Source: an uncultured Christensenella sp.
GTDB taxonomy: Bacteria > Bacillota > Clostridia > Christensenellales > UBA3700
NCBI GenBank assembly: GCA_910583995.1
Contig: CAJTYW010000003.1
Location: 100,512 to 164,511 of the forward strand
Length of the DNA: 64,000 nucleotides
Direction: 5' to 3'
Shown here: one piece after another, positions 1-7,782 of the stretch
Position numbering within the stretch: position 1 is the first letter of the stretch
Layout of the letters: each line of letters begins with the position of its first letter
Notes under the pieces: generated by a model
Told to the model about the DNA's origin: nothing
Database searches by the model: none
The model's input: only the letters and a program-made list of their open reading frames with translations
Made by a program: the position numbers and the translations under genes

Positions 1-198
1 AAGGAAAAGGAAGAAAGGGGAATATACGAAGACCCTACTCGTGAAGCAGAATATGATAAAAGATTAGAAATAGCAAGAGATTTTTATAAAGGGTTTACAA
101 AGAAATCTGCTATAAAAGCTATCCAGGAAAATAGTACTTTGCAAAAGTTTTTAGGATTGAATTATTATAGATTGCTTGAGGAAATTCAAAATGGATAA
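1..198 (+). CDS. C-terminal fragment of an unrecognised protein
   Basis: The first reading frame is open from base 1 to a TAA at 196-198 and gives the last 65 residues of a protein whose start lies outside the window. It is charged and mostly helical in appearance (start KEKEERGIYEDPT, end YYRLLEEIQNG). I do not recognise the family. Its stop overlaps the start of the downstream holin gene (ATGGATAA), so the two are translationally coupled. By position next to two holins it is probably a phage or tailocin gene, but that is inference from context only. Confidence 0.5.
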   Translation, partial: KEKEERGIYEDPTREAEYDKRLEIARDFYKGFTKKSAIKAIQENSTLQKFLGLNYYRLLEEIQNG

Positions 199-436
199 CG
201 AGATTTTATTGATGGTGGCAAAAAGCGGCGTATTTGCCGTGTTATTTGTGATTTTGTTATTTTATGTGTTAAGAGATTCAAGAAATCGTGAGCAGAATTA
301 TCAAAAAGTTGTAAATGTTTTAACAAAAGAACTAGGTGCGGTTATGAATATCGAAGATGACATTAAGGATATTAAAAACACTATAACACTACAGCCACTT
401 TATAATGCAGAGGTAACTTATGAAGGGGAAATTTAA
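191..436 (+). CDS. BhlA/UviB-family holin-like protein
   Basis: This 81-residue protein has a short acidic N-terminus, one membrane helix (about residues 9-25, GVFAVLFVILLFYVL), then a basic RDSRNREQNYQ segment and a helical tail. That order (G.FA.LFV.LLFYVL followed by charged, REQ.Y.. residues) is the pattern of the BhlA/UviB holin family of Bacillota bacteriocins and prophages. Holins of this type permeabilise the cell membrane from inside. The start at 191 is preferred over the upstream in-frame codon at 176 because it overlaps the preceding stop codon. The 3' end overlaps the next holin gene by 17 bases. No endolysin is visible; it would have to lie to the left of the window or be absent. 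Confidence 0.7.
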   Translation: MDNEILLMVAKSGVFAVLFVILLFYVLRDSRNREQNYQKVVNVLTKELGAVMNIEDDIKDIKNTITLQPLYNAEVTYEGEI

Positions 437-668
437 AAATTACGGCTTGTGGATAAGTATTGTCAGTGCAGTGCTTATGTTGCTACAAGCAATGGGATTA
501 AAGTTTGATTTGCCTTATGTTAACGAGATAATTACTTCTATTTTGGGTGTACTTGTGACATTGGGTATTATCAGTAATCCATCAGACGGAAGCGGTTATA
601 CCGATAAAAGCGGTGACATAATCGAAAAAGTCGAAGACGAAGATATAAACTCAGATAATAATATTTGA
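420..668 (+). CDS. Small phage holin (phi-LC3/Hol118-like)
   Basis: This 82-residue protein has two hydrophobic helices (about residues 9-26 and 36-52) joined by a short loop. After them comes LGIISNPSDGSGYTDK, which matches the (I/V)..(D/N)P.T.G..D signature that follows the second helix in phi-LC3-type holins, and then a charged tail. Such holins form membrane lesions that release or activate the phage lysin. The gene overlaps the BhlA-like gene by 17 bases, so the two small membrane proteins form one lysis cassette. It is the last gene of that cassette, with a hairpin terminator about 70 bases downstream. Confidence 0.65.
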   Translation: MKGKFKNYGLWISIVSAVLMLLQAMGLKFDLPYVNEIITSILGVLVTLGIISNPSDGSGYTDKSGDIIEKVEDEDINSDNNI

Positions 669-735
669 TTACATATCTTTGTAAATTGAAACAATTTAAT
701 ATGTAATAAGTATTTATTATAAATTGCTTATTACA

Positions 736-775
736 AAAAAAGTCCTTAATTGATTTAAGGACTTTTTATTTTTAT
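736..775 (+). terminator. Intrinsic terminator after the holin genes
   Basis: A 13-bp stem (arms 737-749 and 755-767, core AGTCCTTAA/TTAAGGACT) is followed by a T-rich run. The A-tract on the left lets it act also on the minus strand, for murG. Confidence 0.85.
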
Positions 776-815
776 TTATAAAGTGTATAATAATTTATTT
801 ATTATTTTATCTCAA

Positions 816-1835
816 TCAATCTACACAAAGCAAAATTTGGTCTACAATTTTTTGAGCTGTTTCTTTGTCATAATTGCTAATTGGTTTTGGCTCAGAAAAA
901 GTTGTGTTTATTTTTTCACAAAGTAATTCTGGTGTCAAATCTTCCTGCCTTATTACTGTAAAGTTGCTTTTCTTTGCATTTTCCAATTGGTCACCGCGTG
1001 ATGCTGACTCAGGTAGTGGTATTAATATGCTTCTTATTCCTATGGCTTGTAATTCAGTAATTACACCAGCCCCAGCTCTTGCAATAACAAGTGTTGCCAA
1101 AGCATAGTAATCGCCAATGTTATCTACATATTCTACTGGGTAGTAATTGTGAGTTTTAACATCGGGAAGTTTGCCTTTTCCTGTTAAATGAATGATATTA
1201 TAATTTTTTGTTAGAGTACCTAAACAACTTACAACGCAGTCATTAATTGCTTTTGCACCCAAACTTCCGCCTACAACTAAAATAGTAGGTCTTTTACTAT
1301 CCAAATTGAATTTAGTAACGATTTTTGACGGGTTTCCTTGTAATATCTCATCACGAATAGGTGTTCCTAAGGTTATATATTTGTTATCTTTATTGCATTT
1401 GCTATCAGATGTTATTACTTTTTTTGCGGCTTTGGCAGCAAGTTTATTTGCAACTCCCAAGCTTTTGTCCGATTCGTGTACAATGTAAGGAATATTCAAT
1501 TTTTTACAAGCGTAGGTGATTGGAAGCGATACATATCCGCCTTTGGAAAAAACTACATCTGCATTAAGCTTTTCCAGTAATTCCACAGCTTCCGAAATAT
1601 ATTTTGGAAGTACAAAAGGTATTTTAAAATTACGCATTAATTTAACTCTGTCAAGTTTTATTGCTTTTATAGGATAAAAAGGTATGTTATTGCTTTTTGC
1701 AATTTTTTCTTCCATACCGCCTGCTTCTCCTACATAATAAATTTTGTCAAAGTGCTTTTTTAAATAAGGTATAAGTGCAATATTAGGTATAATGTGTCCG
1801 CCACTTCCACCGCCTGTCAATACAATAGTTTTCAT
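816..1835 (-). CDS. murG: UDP-N-acetylglucosamine--undecaprenyl-PP-MurNAc-pentapeptide GlcNAc transferase (MurG)
   Basis: MurG adds GlcNAc to lipid I to make lipid II, at the inner face of the membrane, in peptidoglycan synthesis. The 339-residue protein has the GT-B two-domain layout. The N-terminal glycine-rich loop (GGGSGGH, residues 8-14) is followed by HESD near residue 119. The C-terminal UDP-GlcNAc site shows GGSLGA, GAGVITEL and a LPESASRGDQLENA stretch that matches the family's IP.P.A....Q..NA motif. The length is slightly below the usual 350-360. It starts after AAGGCAGGATATTT. The gene stands alone, outside any division/cell-wall cluster, so it may be a second copy or the only one; the window cannot tell. 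Confidence 0.85.
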   Translation of the reverse strand: MKTIVLTGGGSGGHIIPNIALIPYLKKHFDKIYYVGEAGGMEEKIAKSNNIPFYPIKAIKLDRVKLMRNFKIPFVLPKYISEAVELLEKLNADVVFSKGGYVSLPITYACKKLNIPYIVHESDKSLGVANKLAAKAAKKVITSDSKCNKDNKYITLGTPIRDEILQGNPSKIVTKFNLDSKRPTILVVGGSLGAKAINDCVVSCLGTLTKNYNIIHLTGKGKLPDVKTHNYYPVEYVDNIGDYYALATLVIARAGAGVITELQAIGIRSILIPLPESASRGDQLENAKKSNFTVIRQEDLTPELLCEKINTTFSEPKPISNYDKETAQKIVDQILLCVD

Positions 1836-1993
1836 AAATATCCTGCCTTATGCAAATTTTATGCAAAAATTTTTATATTTTACTTTATTTTATTACCCAA
1901 ATGTCAAAAAATATGCCGATTTTCATTATAAAATTTAAAATTGTACGCTTTTCCCTTGAAATATTATTCAAATTATAGTAAAATAAATATATA

Positions 1994-2029
1994 ATGCAAA
2001 GTTTACAAATATTGGTAAATTTTTTGCAT
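1994..2029 (+). promoter_or_regulatory. 36-bp inverted repeat upstream of the hydrolase gene
   Basis: Outer arms ATGCAAA (1994-2000) and TTTGCAT (2023-2029) enclose an 18-bp near-palindrome, TTTACAAATATTGGTAAA (2002-2019), that matches its own complement at 16 of 18 positions. A TATAAT (1990-1995) touches the left arm. It could be an operator or the base of a 5'-leader hairpin; no regulator is identified. Confidence 0.4.
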
Positions 2030-2080
2030 ATACTATTTATGTGTATAAAAATGATTAAATATATCTTTTAGGAGATTTTT

Positions 2081-3025
2081 ATGGTTACAGAAAAATTTAA
2101 AAGCGAATCGGGATTTGAAAGTTATGCTTATTATTGGGACGATGTAAAAGAGCCGATTGGTGTCGTACAAATTATTCACGGTATGGCAGAGCATATTGGG
2201 AGATATGACTTTTTTGCAGAGTTTTTGAATTATAATGGTTTTATAGTTGTAGGTATGGATACAAGGGGACACGGAAGAACTGCTCAAGAAGGTTTGGGAC
2301 TTGGCATTGTTACAAATGGCGATAGTTTTGCAGATACTGTTGCAGACCAAATTGATTTGGCAAAACACATTAAGCAAAAGTATTCTTTACCATTGTGTTT
2401 GTTTGGACACAGCTTTGGTTCTTTTTTAAGTCAGTCGTTTATTCAAAGAGCAAGTGATTTACTTGAAGGTGTTATTTTGTGTGGTTCTGCTAAACAAAAG
2501 GGTATGGATATTACAGCGGGACAATTTGTATCTAAATTGCAAAGTGTATTTTGTGGCAAAGATAAACCAGCTAAAATGATTACTAAACTTGCTTTTGGTG
2601 GTTTTGACCAAAAGTTTGCTTACGATAAAATGGAAAATGCTTGGGTTTGCAGCAATCTTGACTCTGTTAAAAAATACAATGAAGACGAATGGTGCGGTGC
2701 AACTGCGTCAATAGGATTTTTTAAATCATTGTTTTATGGTGTTAAAGACTTGTATGAAGAATGTAATCTTGACTGCATAAGAAAGGAATTGAAGGTTTTT
2801 ATCATTAGTGGAGAAATGGACCCTGTTGGCGGATATGGTAAAAAAGTTAAAAAACTTTATGATACTTATGTTGATACAGGTATTAAAGATGTGACTATCA
2901 AATTGTATCCAGATAAAAGACACGAACTTCTAAACGAAGATATACGAGACCAAGTTATGTTCGATTCGCTTGAATTTTTTAAAAACTGCTTAAAAAATGA
3001 CGAAAATATGAAAGAAATCAATTAA
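2081..3025 (+). CDS. Alpha/beta hydrolase, monoacylglycerol-lipase/serine aminopeptidase (S33-like) type
   Basis: A 314-residue cytoplasmic protein with no signal peptide. It has the fold's oxyanion HG (HGMAEHIGRY, residues 33-42), DTRGHG at 60-65, the nucleophile elbow GHSFGS with Ser111, and candidate acid Asp247 (GEMDP) and base His281 (DKRHELL). This arrangement is typical of the Hydrolase_4 group, which contains monoacylglycerol lipases and lysophospholipases. The likely role is cleavage of an acyl ester from lipid-derived molecules; the substrate cannot be read from sequence. It is a single-gene unit with a strong terminator downstream and an inverted repeat upstream. The start follows AGGAGATTTTT. 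Confidence 0.75.
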   Translation: MVTEKFKSESGFESYAYYWDDVKEPIGVVQIIHGMAEHIGRYDFFAEFLNYNGFIVVGMDTRGHGRTAQEGLGLGIVTNGDSFADTVADQIDLAKHIKQKYSLPLCLFGHSFGSFLSQSFIQRASDLLEGVILCGSAKQKGMDITAGQFVSKLQSVFCGKDKPAKMITKLAFGGFDQKFAYDKMENAWVCSNLDSVKKYNEDEWCGATASIGFFKSLFYGVKDLYEECNLDCIRKELKVFIISGEMDPVGGYGKKVKKLYDTYVDTGIKDVTIKLYPDKRHELLNEDIRDQVMFDSLEFFKNCLKNDENMKEIN

Positions 3026-3060
3026 AGAATAAAAATTTTAATAAAAAAGACGGGAATTTT

Positions 3061-3114
3061 AAAGAGTGATTTAATTTTTTTAAAAAAATTGCAAATCACT
3101 CTTTATTTTTTTTT
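3061..3114 (+). terminator. Intrinsic terminator after the hydrolase gene
   Basis: A 12-bp stem, AAAGAGTGATTT (3061-3072) with AAATCACTCTTT (3093-3104), has a 20-base loop and is followed by a long T run. Confidence 0.8.
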
Positions 3115-3283
3115 ATAAATGTGTTACAATATAATTAATTAAAATAATATTACTTTTATTAATAACTTAATGTGTGTGTGAATAATTAAAAAAGTTAAAA
3201 GCTTTGATGATTTACGCAAGTCAAGTTTAAATATAAACGGATAAGTAAATAAGTAAAATACATCTCAAAAGCAAGGAGAAATT

Positions 3284-5245
3284 ATGAAGAATAAACAAGA
3301 ATATTCATCTGACAGTATTGAAGTATTGGAAGGCCTTGATGCTGTGCGTTTAAGACCTGGTATGTATATAGGTGATTCTTCTTCAAAAGGTTTGCACCAT
3401 ATACTTTGGGAAATTGTTGATAATAGTATTGACGAAATTGCCAACGGACACGGCGATAGGGTTGACATTGAATTGCTAAGAGATGGTTCTGTTAGTGTTA
3501 CAGATAACGGCAGAGGTATTCCTGTTGATATTCATAAGGAACTTAAGATTCCAGCACTGGAAATAGTTTTTACTAAATTGCACTCAGGTGCTAAATTTGG
3601 TAGTGATGACTATAAGTTTTCAGGCGGTTTGCACGGCGTAGGTTCTGCTGTTACAAATGCTGTGTCAAGGTGGCTTAACTCGACAGTTTGGCGTAACGGA
3701 ACTGAAAATTACATTGAATTTCATTCCCCTGAAATCAATGGTAAGATAAAAAGCGGTATTAGAAAAACCGAAATGACTACTACAAAATGTGATAAAAAAT
3801 TGCACGGAACAAAGGTTGTTTTTATGCCTGATGACAGAGTTTTTGGGCATAATAAAATTTCCTTTGAAGTAGTAAATAAAAGAATAAGGGAGCTTGCTTT
3901 TTTAAATAACAACCTTACAATCACTTTGCGTGACGAGAGAGAAAGAGACGAAAATGGTTTGTCAAGACACGTTAGTTATCATTATAACGGCGGGCTTGTA
4001 GACTTTGTTAAATACCAAAACGAAAGTAAAGACCCTATTTATGACACACCTATTTATTTTGAGAGTGTGGGGGATAATGTACGTATTAAACTTGCTATGC
4101 AACACACAAATGGTATGGAGAGCATAACAAGCTTTGTAAACAATATTCCAACTCACGAAGGTGGTACACACGAGACAGGTTTTAAGCAAGGTCTTACAAG
4201 GTTTATGAATGACTATGCAAAAAACAATGGCTTTATTAAAGATAAAGACACTCCGTTTGTAGGCGACGATTTTAGAGACGGACTTACTGTCATTATGCTT
4301 ATTCAAATGAAAAACCCTGAATTTGAAGGACAAACAAAATCTAAACTTTCAAATGCTTGGATTAAAAAACCGATTGAAGATATGGTTTTTAGTGGCTTGC
4401 AAGAGATTTTTAAAAAGCTACCTAAAAATATTGTTGCAGATATTTTTGCACTGGCACTGCAATCTAAAAAGGAAAGGGAAAGATTACAAAACAGTAAAGA
4501 CGTTAATAAAAAAATGCGAGATATTGCTGCAAATAAATTAATAGGTAAACTTGCACCTTGCATAGGTAAAAATACTAAAAGAAATGAATTGTTTATCGTA
4601 GAAGGTGATTCTGCGGGTGGTTCTGCAAAAAACGGCAGAGATAGGAATTTTCAGGCTATATTACCACTTCGTGGAAAGCCGCTTAATGTTGAAAAAGCTA
4701 AGCTTGACGATATTTTGAAAAATACAGAAATTTGTACAATAATTAGTGCTTTGGGTGCAGGATTTTATCACGACTTTAATATTGACAACTTAAAATATGA
4801 TAAAGTTATCATACTTGCCGATGCCGACCAAGACGGCGCTCATATTAGGGCTATATTGCTTACTTTCTTTTACAGATATATGCGACCGCTTATTGTGGAA
4901 GGACACGTTTATATCGGTATGCCACCGCTTTATAAGGTGGAAAATAAGGGCGAAGTAACTTATGTTTATGATGATGCAAAACTAAAGGAATTGCTAGAGA
5001 ATATAAGCGGTAAAAAGACTATACAGAGATATAAAGGTTTGGGTGAAATGAATCCCGAACAGCTTTGGGAGACAACAATGAATCCTGAAAACAGGTCGCT
5101 TATGAAAGTTACAATAGACGATGTTGTTGAAGCGGAAAGAATGATTACGATTTTTATGAGTAAGGAATCGGAAGCTAGAAAACAATATATCAATACAAAC
5201 GCAAACTTTAATAAACAAGACGCTTTTGAAAAAATAGGAGGATAG
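3284..5245 (+). CDS. parE: Type IIA DNA topoisomerase subunit B (ParE/GyrB family)
   Basis: This is the ATPase subunit of topoisomerase IV or a second gyrase, which decatenates or relaxes DNA with the A subunit encoded next door. The 653 residues begin with a GHKL ATPase domain (VLEGLDAVRLRPGMYIG, EIVDNSIDE, DNGRGIP, GGLHGVGSAVTNA) and a transducer domain. The C-terminal TOPRIM domain carries EGDSAGGSA and the metal motif DADQDGAHI. The gene starts after AAGGAGAAATT and ends one base before the A-subunit start, whose ribosome binding site lies in its last codons. I assign it to the ParE side because the partner A subunit lacks a canonical GyrA box; ParE and GyrB themselves are hard to separate by eye. 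Confidence 0.8.
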   Translation: MKNKQEYSSDSIEVLEGLDAVRLRPGMYIGDSSSKGLHHILWEIVDNSIDEIANGHGDRVDIELLRDGSVSVTDNGRGIPVDIHKELKIPALEIVFTKLHSGAKFGSDDYKFSGGLHGVGSAVTNAVSRWLNSTVWRNGTENYIEFHSPEINGKIKSGIRKTEMTTTKCDKKLHGTKVVFMPDDRVFGHNKISFEVVNKRIRELAFLNNNLTITLRDERERDENGLSRHVSYHYNGGLVDFVKYQNESKDPIYDTPIYFESVGDNVRIKLAMQHTNGMESITSFVNNIPTHEGGTHETGFKQGLTRFMNDYAKNNGFIKDKDTPFVGDDFRDGLTVIMLIQMKNPEFEGQTKSKLSNAWIKKPIEDMVFSGLQEIFKKLPKNIVADIFALALQSKKERERLQNSKDVNKKMRDIAANKLIGKLAPCIGKNTKRNELFIVEGDSAGGSAKNGRDRNFQAILPLRGKPLNVEKAKLDDILKNTEICTIISALGAGFYHDFNIDNLKYDKVIILADADQDGAHIRAILLTFFYRYMRPLIVEGHVYIGMPPLYKVENKGEVTYVYDDAKLKELLENISGKKTIQRYKGLGEMNPEQLWETTMNPENRSLMKVTIDDVVEAERMITIFMSKESEARKQYINTNANFNKQDAFEKIGG

Positions 5246-5246
5246 T

Positions 5247-7673
5247 ATGGCAAAAGATAAAGTTGTTAATTCTGACATTATACTTGATTGTGAAATATCT
5301 GATGTAATGCACAATTCGATGATGCCATACTCAGAGTATGTTATTTTGGACAGAGCTTTGCCAAGGGTTGAAGATGGTTTAAAACCTGTTCAAAGGCGTA
5401 TTTTATACACAATGTATGAGCTTGGAACTACACCTGAAAAACCATACAGAAAGTCTGCTCGTATTGTAGGTGATTGCTTGGGTAAATATCACCCACACGG
5501 CGACACATCTGTTTATGGTGCAATGGTAAGAATGGCACAATCTTTTAATATGAGCAGTATGCTTGTTGACGGACACGGTAACTTTGGTAGTATTGACGGG
5601 GACTCTCCTGCGGCAATGAGATATACCGAAGTTAGGTTGCAACCACTTGCAATGGAAATGCTAAGAGATATCGAACAAGATACTGTGGAATGGACACTTA
5701 ACTTTGACGATACACTAAAAGAGCCTAAGACACTGCCAGGTAGATTTCCTAACTTGCTTGTCAATGGTGCATCGGGTATAGCAGTAGGTCTTGCAACAAA
5801 TATACCACCGCATAATATTACTGAAGTTATTGACGGCGTTTGTGCGTATATAGACAATCCAAGAATTACTCTTGATAATCTAATGGAGTATATAAAAGCA
5901 CCGGATTTTCCGTCCGGTGGTGAGCTTTTGGTAAATGACGATTTGAAAAAGGCTTATGAGACAGGTAGGGGTAAAATTGCAATCCGTGCTAAAATTATGA
6001 TTGAAAAGGACGGGGATAAATTAAGCTTTGTAATAACCGAATTACCTTATCAAGTTAACAAAGCAGCATTGCTTGCAAAAATAGACGAATATAGAGAAAC
6101 AAAAAAAGGATTATTTGACGACATTACGGATATTATAGACGCATCTGACAGAACTGGTATGCGTGTAATAATTAAGTTTAAGCGTGACTGCAATCACAAA
6201 AAGTTATTGCATAATTTGTATGAAAAAACCGATTTGCAACAAAACTTTAATATAAATATGGTTGCGATTGCAGACGGAAAACCACAGCAATTAGGCTTGA
6301 TTGACTTGGTAAGATGCTATGTCAATTATCAACAAAATTTGATTTTAAGACGCTCACAATATCAACTTGCAAATGCAAAAGCAAGGGAACATATTTTGCA
6401 AGGTATTATCATTGCAATTGAGAATATTGACGAAGTTATTAAAATTATCAAATCTTCCGCATCACCTGTTGAGTGTAAGAGTAAACTTAAAGAAAGGTTT
6501 TCAATTAGTGAAAAGCAAGCACAAGCTATACTTGAGATTAAACTTGCAAGACTTACTAAACTTGAAGTTAACAATTTAAGGGAAGAGATAGCAGAACTTT
6601 TGAAAACTATTGACTATTTAACACAAGTTGTAGGTAGCAAACGCAGACAGCTTGCAATTGTAAAAAGCGAGCTTTTGGATATTAGAAAAAGATATAAACT
6701 TGAAAGAAGGTCACATATTTTTGTAGACGGAATAGAACAAAAAATTCAAGTTTATGATGTAAACGAGATTGAAGAAAAGAAAGGTTATTGCATATTGACG
6801 GGGCAAAATTGCATTAAATTCTTGACACAAAAAACATATAAGAGTGCAAACAAAACTTCTCAAAATTGTTCAAGCGAAGATATTCCAATCAGCATTGTTG
6901 CTTGCAATAATTTGTCACCTGTTTATGCTTTTACAAATCTTGGTAATGTGGCACAAGTAAATATCGGCGATTTGAAGGAAGAAAAATGGCGTAGCAAAGG
7001 CAGTCCTTGCGGTAAAGTTATAAGTGATTTGCAAAAAGGCGAAATTGTTATAAAACTTTTAACTAAAGATATGATAGAAAATAAAAATCTTTTGTTTGTG
7101 ACAAGTAGCGGTATGGTTAAAGTTGGCAGGGGCGAAGAGTATTTAATAAATAAAAAATTCTATCAAGCAACAAGTTTGAAAGATGATGATAGAGTAGTTT
7201 ATGTGGATACAAAAGACGATAGCAAAACTATTATTACAATAACAAATGAAGGTAGCGTGCTTAATATGGAAAGTGATATTACTCCTACAGGAAGAAAATC
7301 ACAAGGCGTTATCGGTATGTCTTTGTCTGACGGCGATTATGTTAAATTTGCTGAGCAAATTGATGACGAAGGTGAGATTATTGTTGTAACAGAAAAAGGT
7401 TCTGCTAAAAAGGTTATAGCAGGTCTTATCAAAGTTTCTGGTCGTAATAGAAAAGGTAATAAAATTCAAAGCTTTACCGATAAAACAGGATACTCAATAT
7501 TGTATGCGGGATATGTTAAAGAACCTTATGATATTATTTTGGTTGGTGAAAATGATGAAATTGTACCACTAAATAGTGAAGAAATACGAATAGAAAATAT
7601 GAATTCTAGGGGAACTTTAATACCTAATATTGCAGGTAAGATTGCTAAGATTTTGCCACTTAAAGTTATTTAA
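5247..7673 (+). CDS. parC: Type IIA DNA topoisomerase subunit A (ParC/GyrA family)
   Basis: This is the DNA breakage-reunion subunit. The 808 residues hold the winged-helix/tower core with catalytic Tyr126 (AAMRYTE) and LPGRFPNLLVNG near residue 166, a coiled coil at about 410-480, and a C-terminal beta-pinwheel. No QRRGGKG-type GyrA box is found where GyrA has it (the aligned stretch is TYKSANKTSQNCSSEDIP), so topoisomerase IV is the better call, though a divergent gyrase is possible. In the quinolone-binding helix (HPHGDTSVYGAM) Thr87 and Gly91 occupy the usual Ser/Thr and acidic positions. The start uses AATAGGAGGATAGT, inside the parE end. An intrinsic terminator follows about 80 bases downstream. 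Confidence 0.85.
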   Translation: MAKDKVVNSDIILDCEISDVMHNSMMPYSEYVILDRALPRVEDGLKPVQRRILYTMYELGTTPEKPYRKSARIVGDCLGKYHPHGDTSVYGAMVRMAQSFNMSSMLVDGHGNFGSIDGDSPAAMRYTEVRLQPLAMEMLRDIEQDTVEWTLNFDDTLKEPKTLPGRFPNLLVNGASGIAVGLATNIPPHNITEVIDGVCAYIDNPRITLDNLMEYIKAPDFPSGGELLVNDDLKKAYETGRGKIAIRAKIMIEKDGDKLSFVITELPYQVNKAALLAKIDEYRETKKGLFDDITDIIDASDRTGMRVIIKFKRDCNHKKLLHNLYEKTDLQQNFNINMVAIADGKPQQLGLIDLVRCYVNYQQNLILRRSQYQLANAKAREHILQGIIIAIENIDEVIKIIKSSASPVECKSKLKERFSISEKQAQAILEIKLARLTKLEVNNLREEIAELLKTIDYLTQVVGSKRRQLAIVKSELLDIRKRYKLERRSHIFVDGIEQKIQVYDVNEIEEKKGYCILTGQNCIKFLTQKTYKSANKTSQNCSSEDIPISIVACNNLSPVYAFTNLGNVAQVNIGDLKEEKWRSKGSPCGKVISDLQKGEIVIKLLTKDMIENKNLLFVTSSGMVKVGRGEEYLINKKFYQATSLKDDDRVVYVDTKDDSKTIITITNEGSVLNMESDITPTGRKSQGVIGMSLSDGDYVKFAEQIDDEGEIIVVTEKGSAKKVIAGLIKVSGRNRKGNKIQSFTDKTGYSILYAGYVKEPYDIILVGENDEIVPLNSEEIRIENMNSRGTLIPNIAGKIAKILPLKVI

Positions 7674-7749
7674 GGTTAGTTGAATTTTGAATAATTACTT
7701 TATTTGAATTTAATAAATAAACAGAAACATAATTTAATATTTAAAATGA

Positions 7750-7782
7750 AAATGCACTTCTATTTGAAGTGCATTTGTTTTT
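7750..7782. terminator. Bidirectional terminator between parC and the convergent gene
   Basis: AAATGCACTTC (7750-7760) pairs with GAAGTGCATTT (7766-7776), with a short loop, an A tract on the left and a T-rich stretch on the right. It serves both convergent genes and overlaps the last codons of the minus-strand gene. Confidence 0.8.

Noticed and set aside
4323..4541. 72-residue frame within parE
   Set aside because: It lies wholly inside a conserved gene in another frame; typical shadow, as are the other overlapping frames inside pflB, purL, gdhA and the giant lipoprotein.
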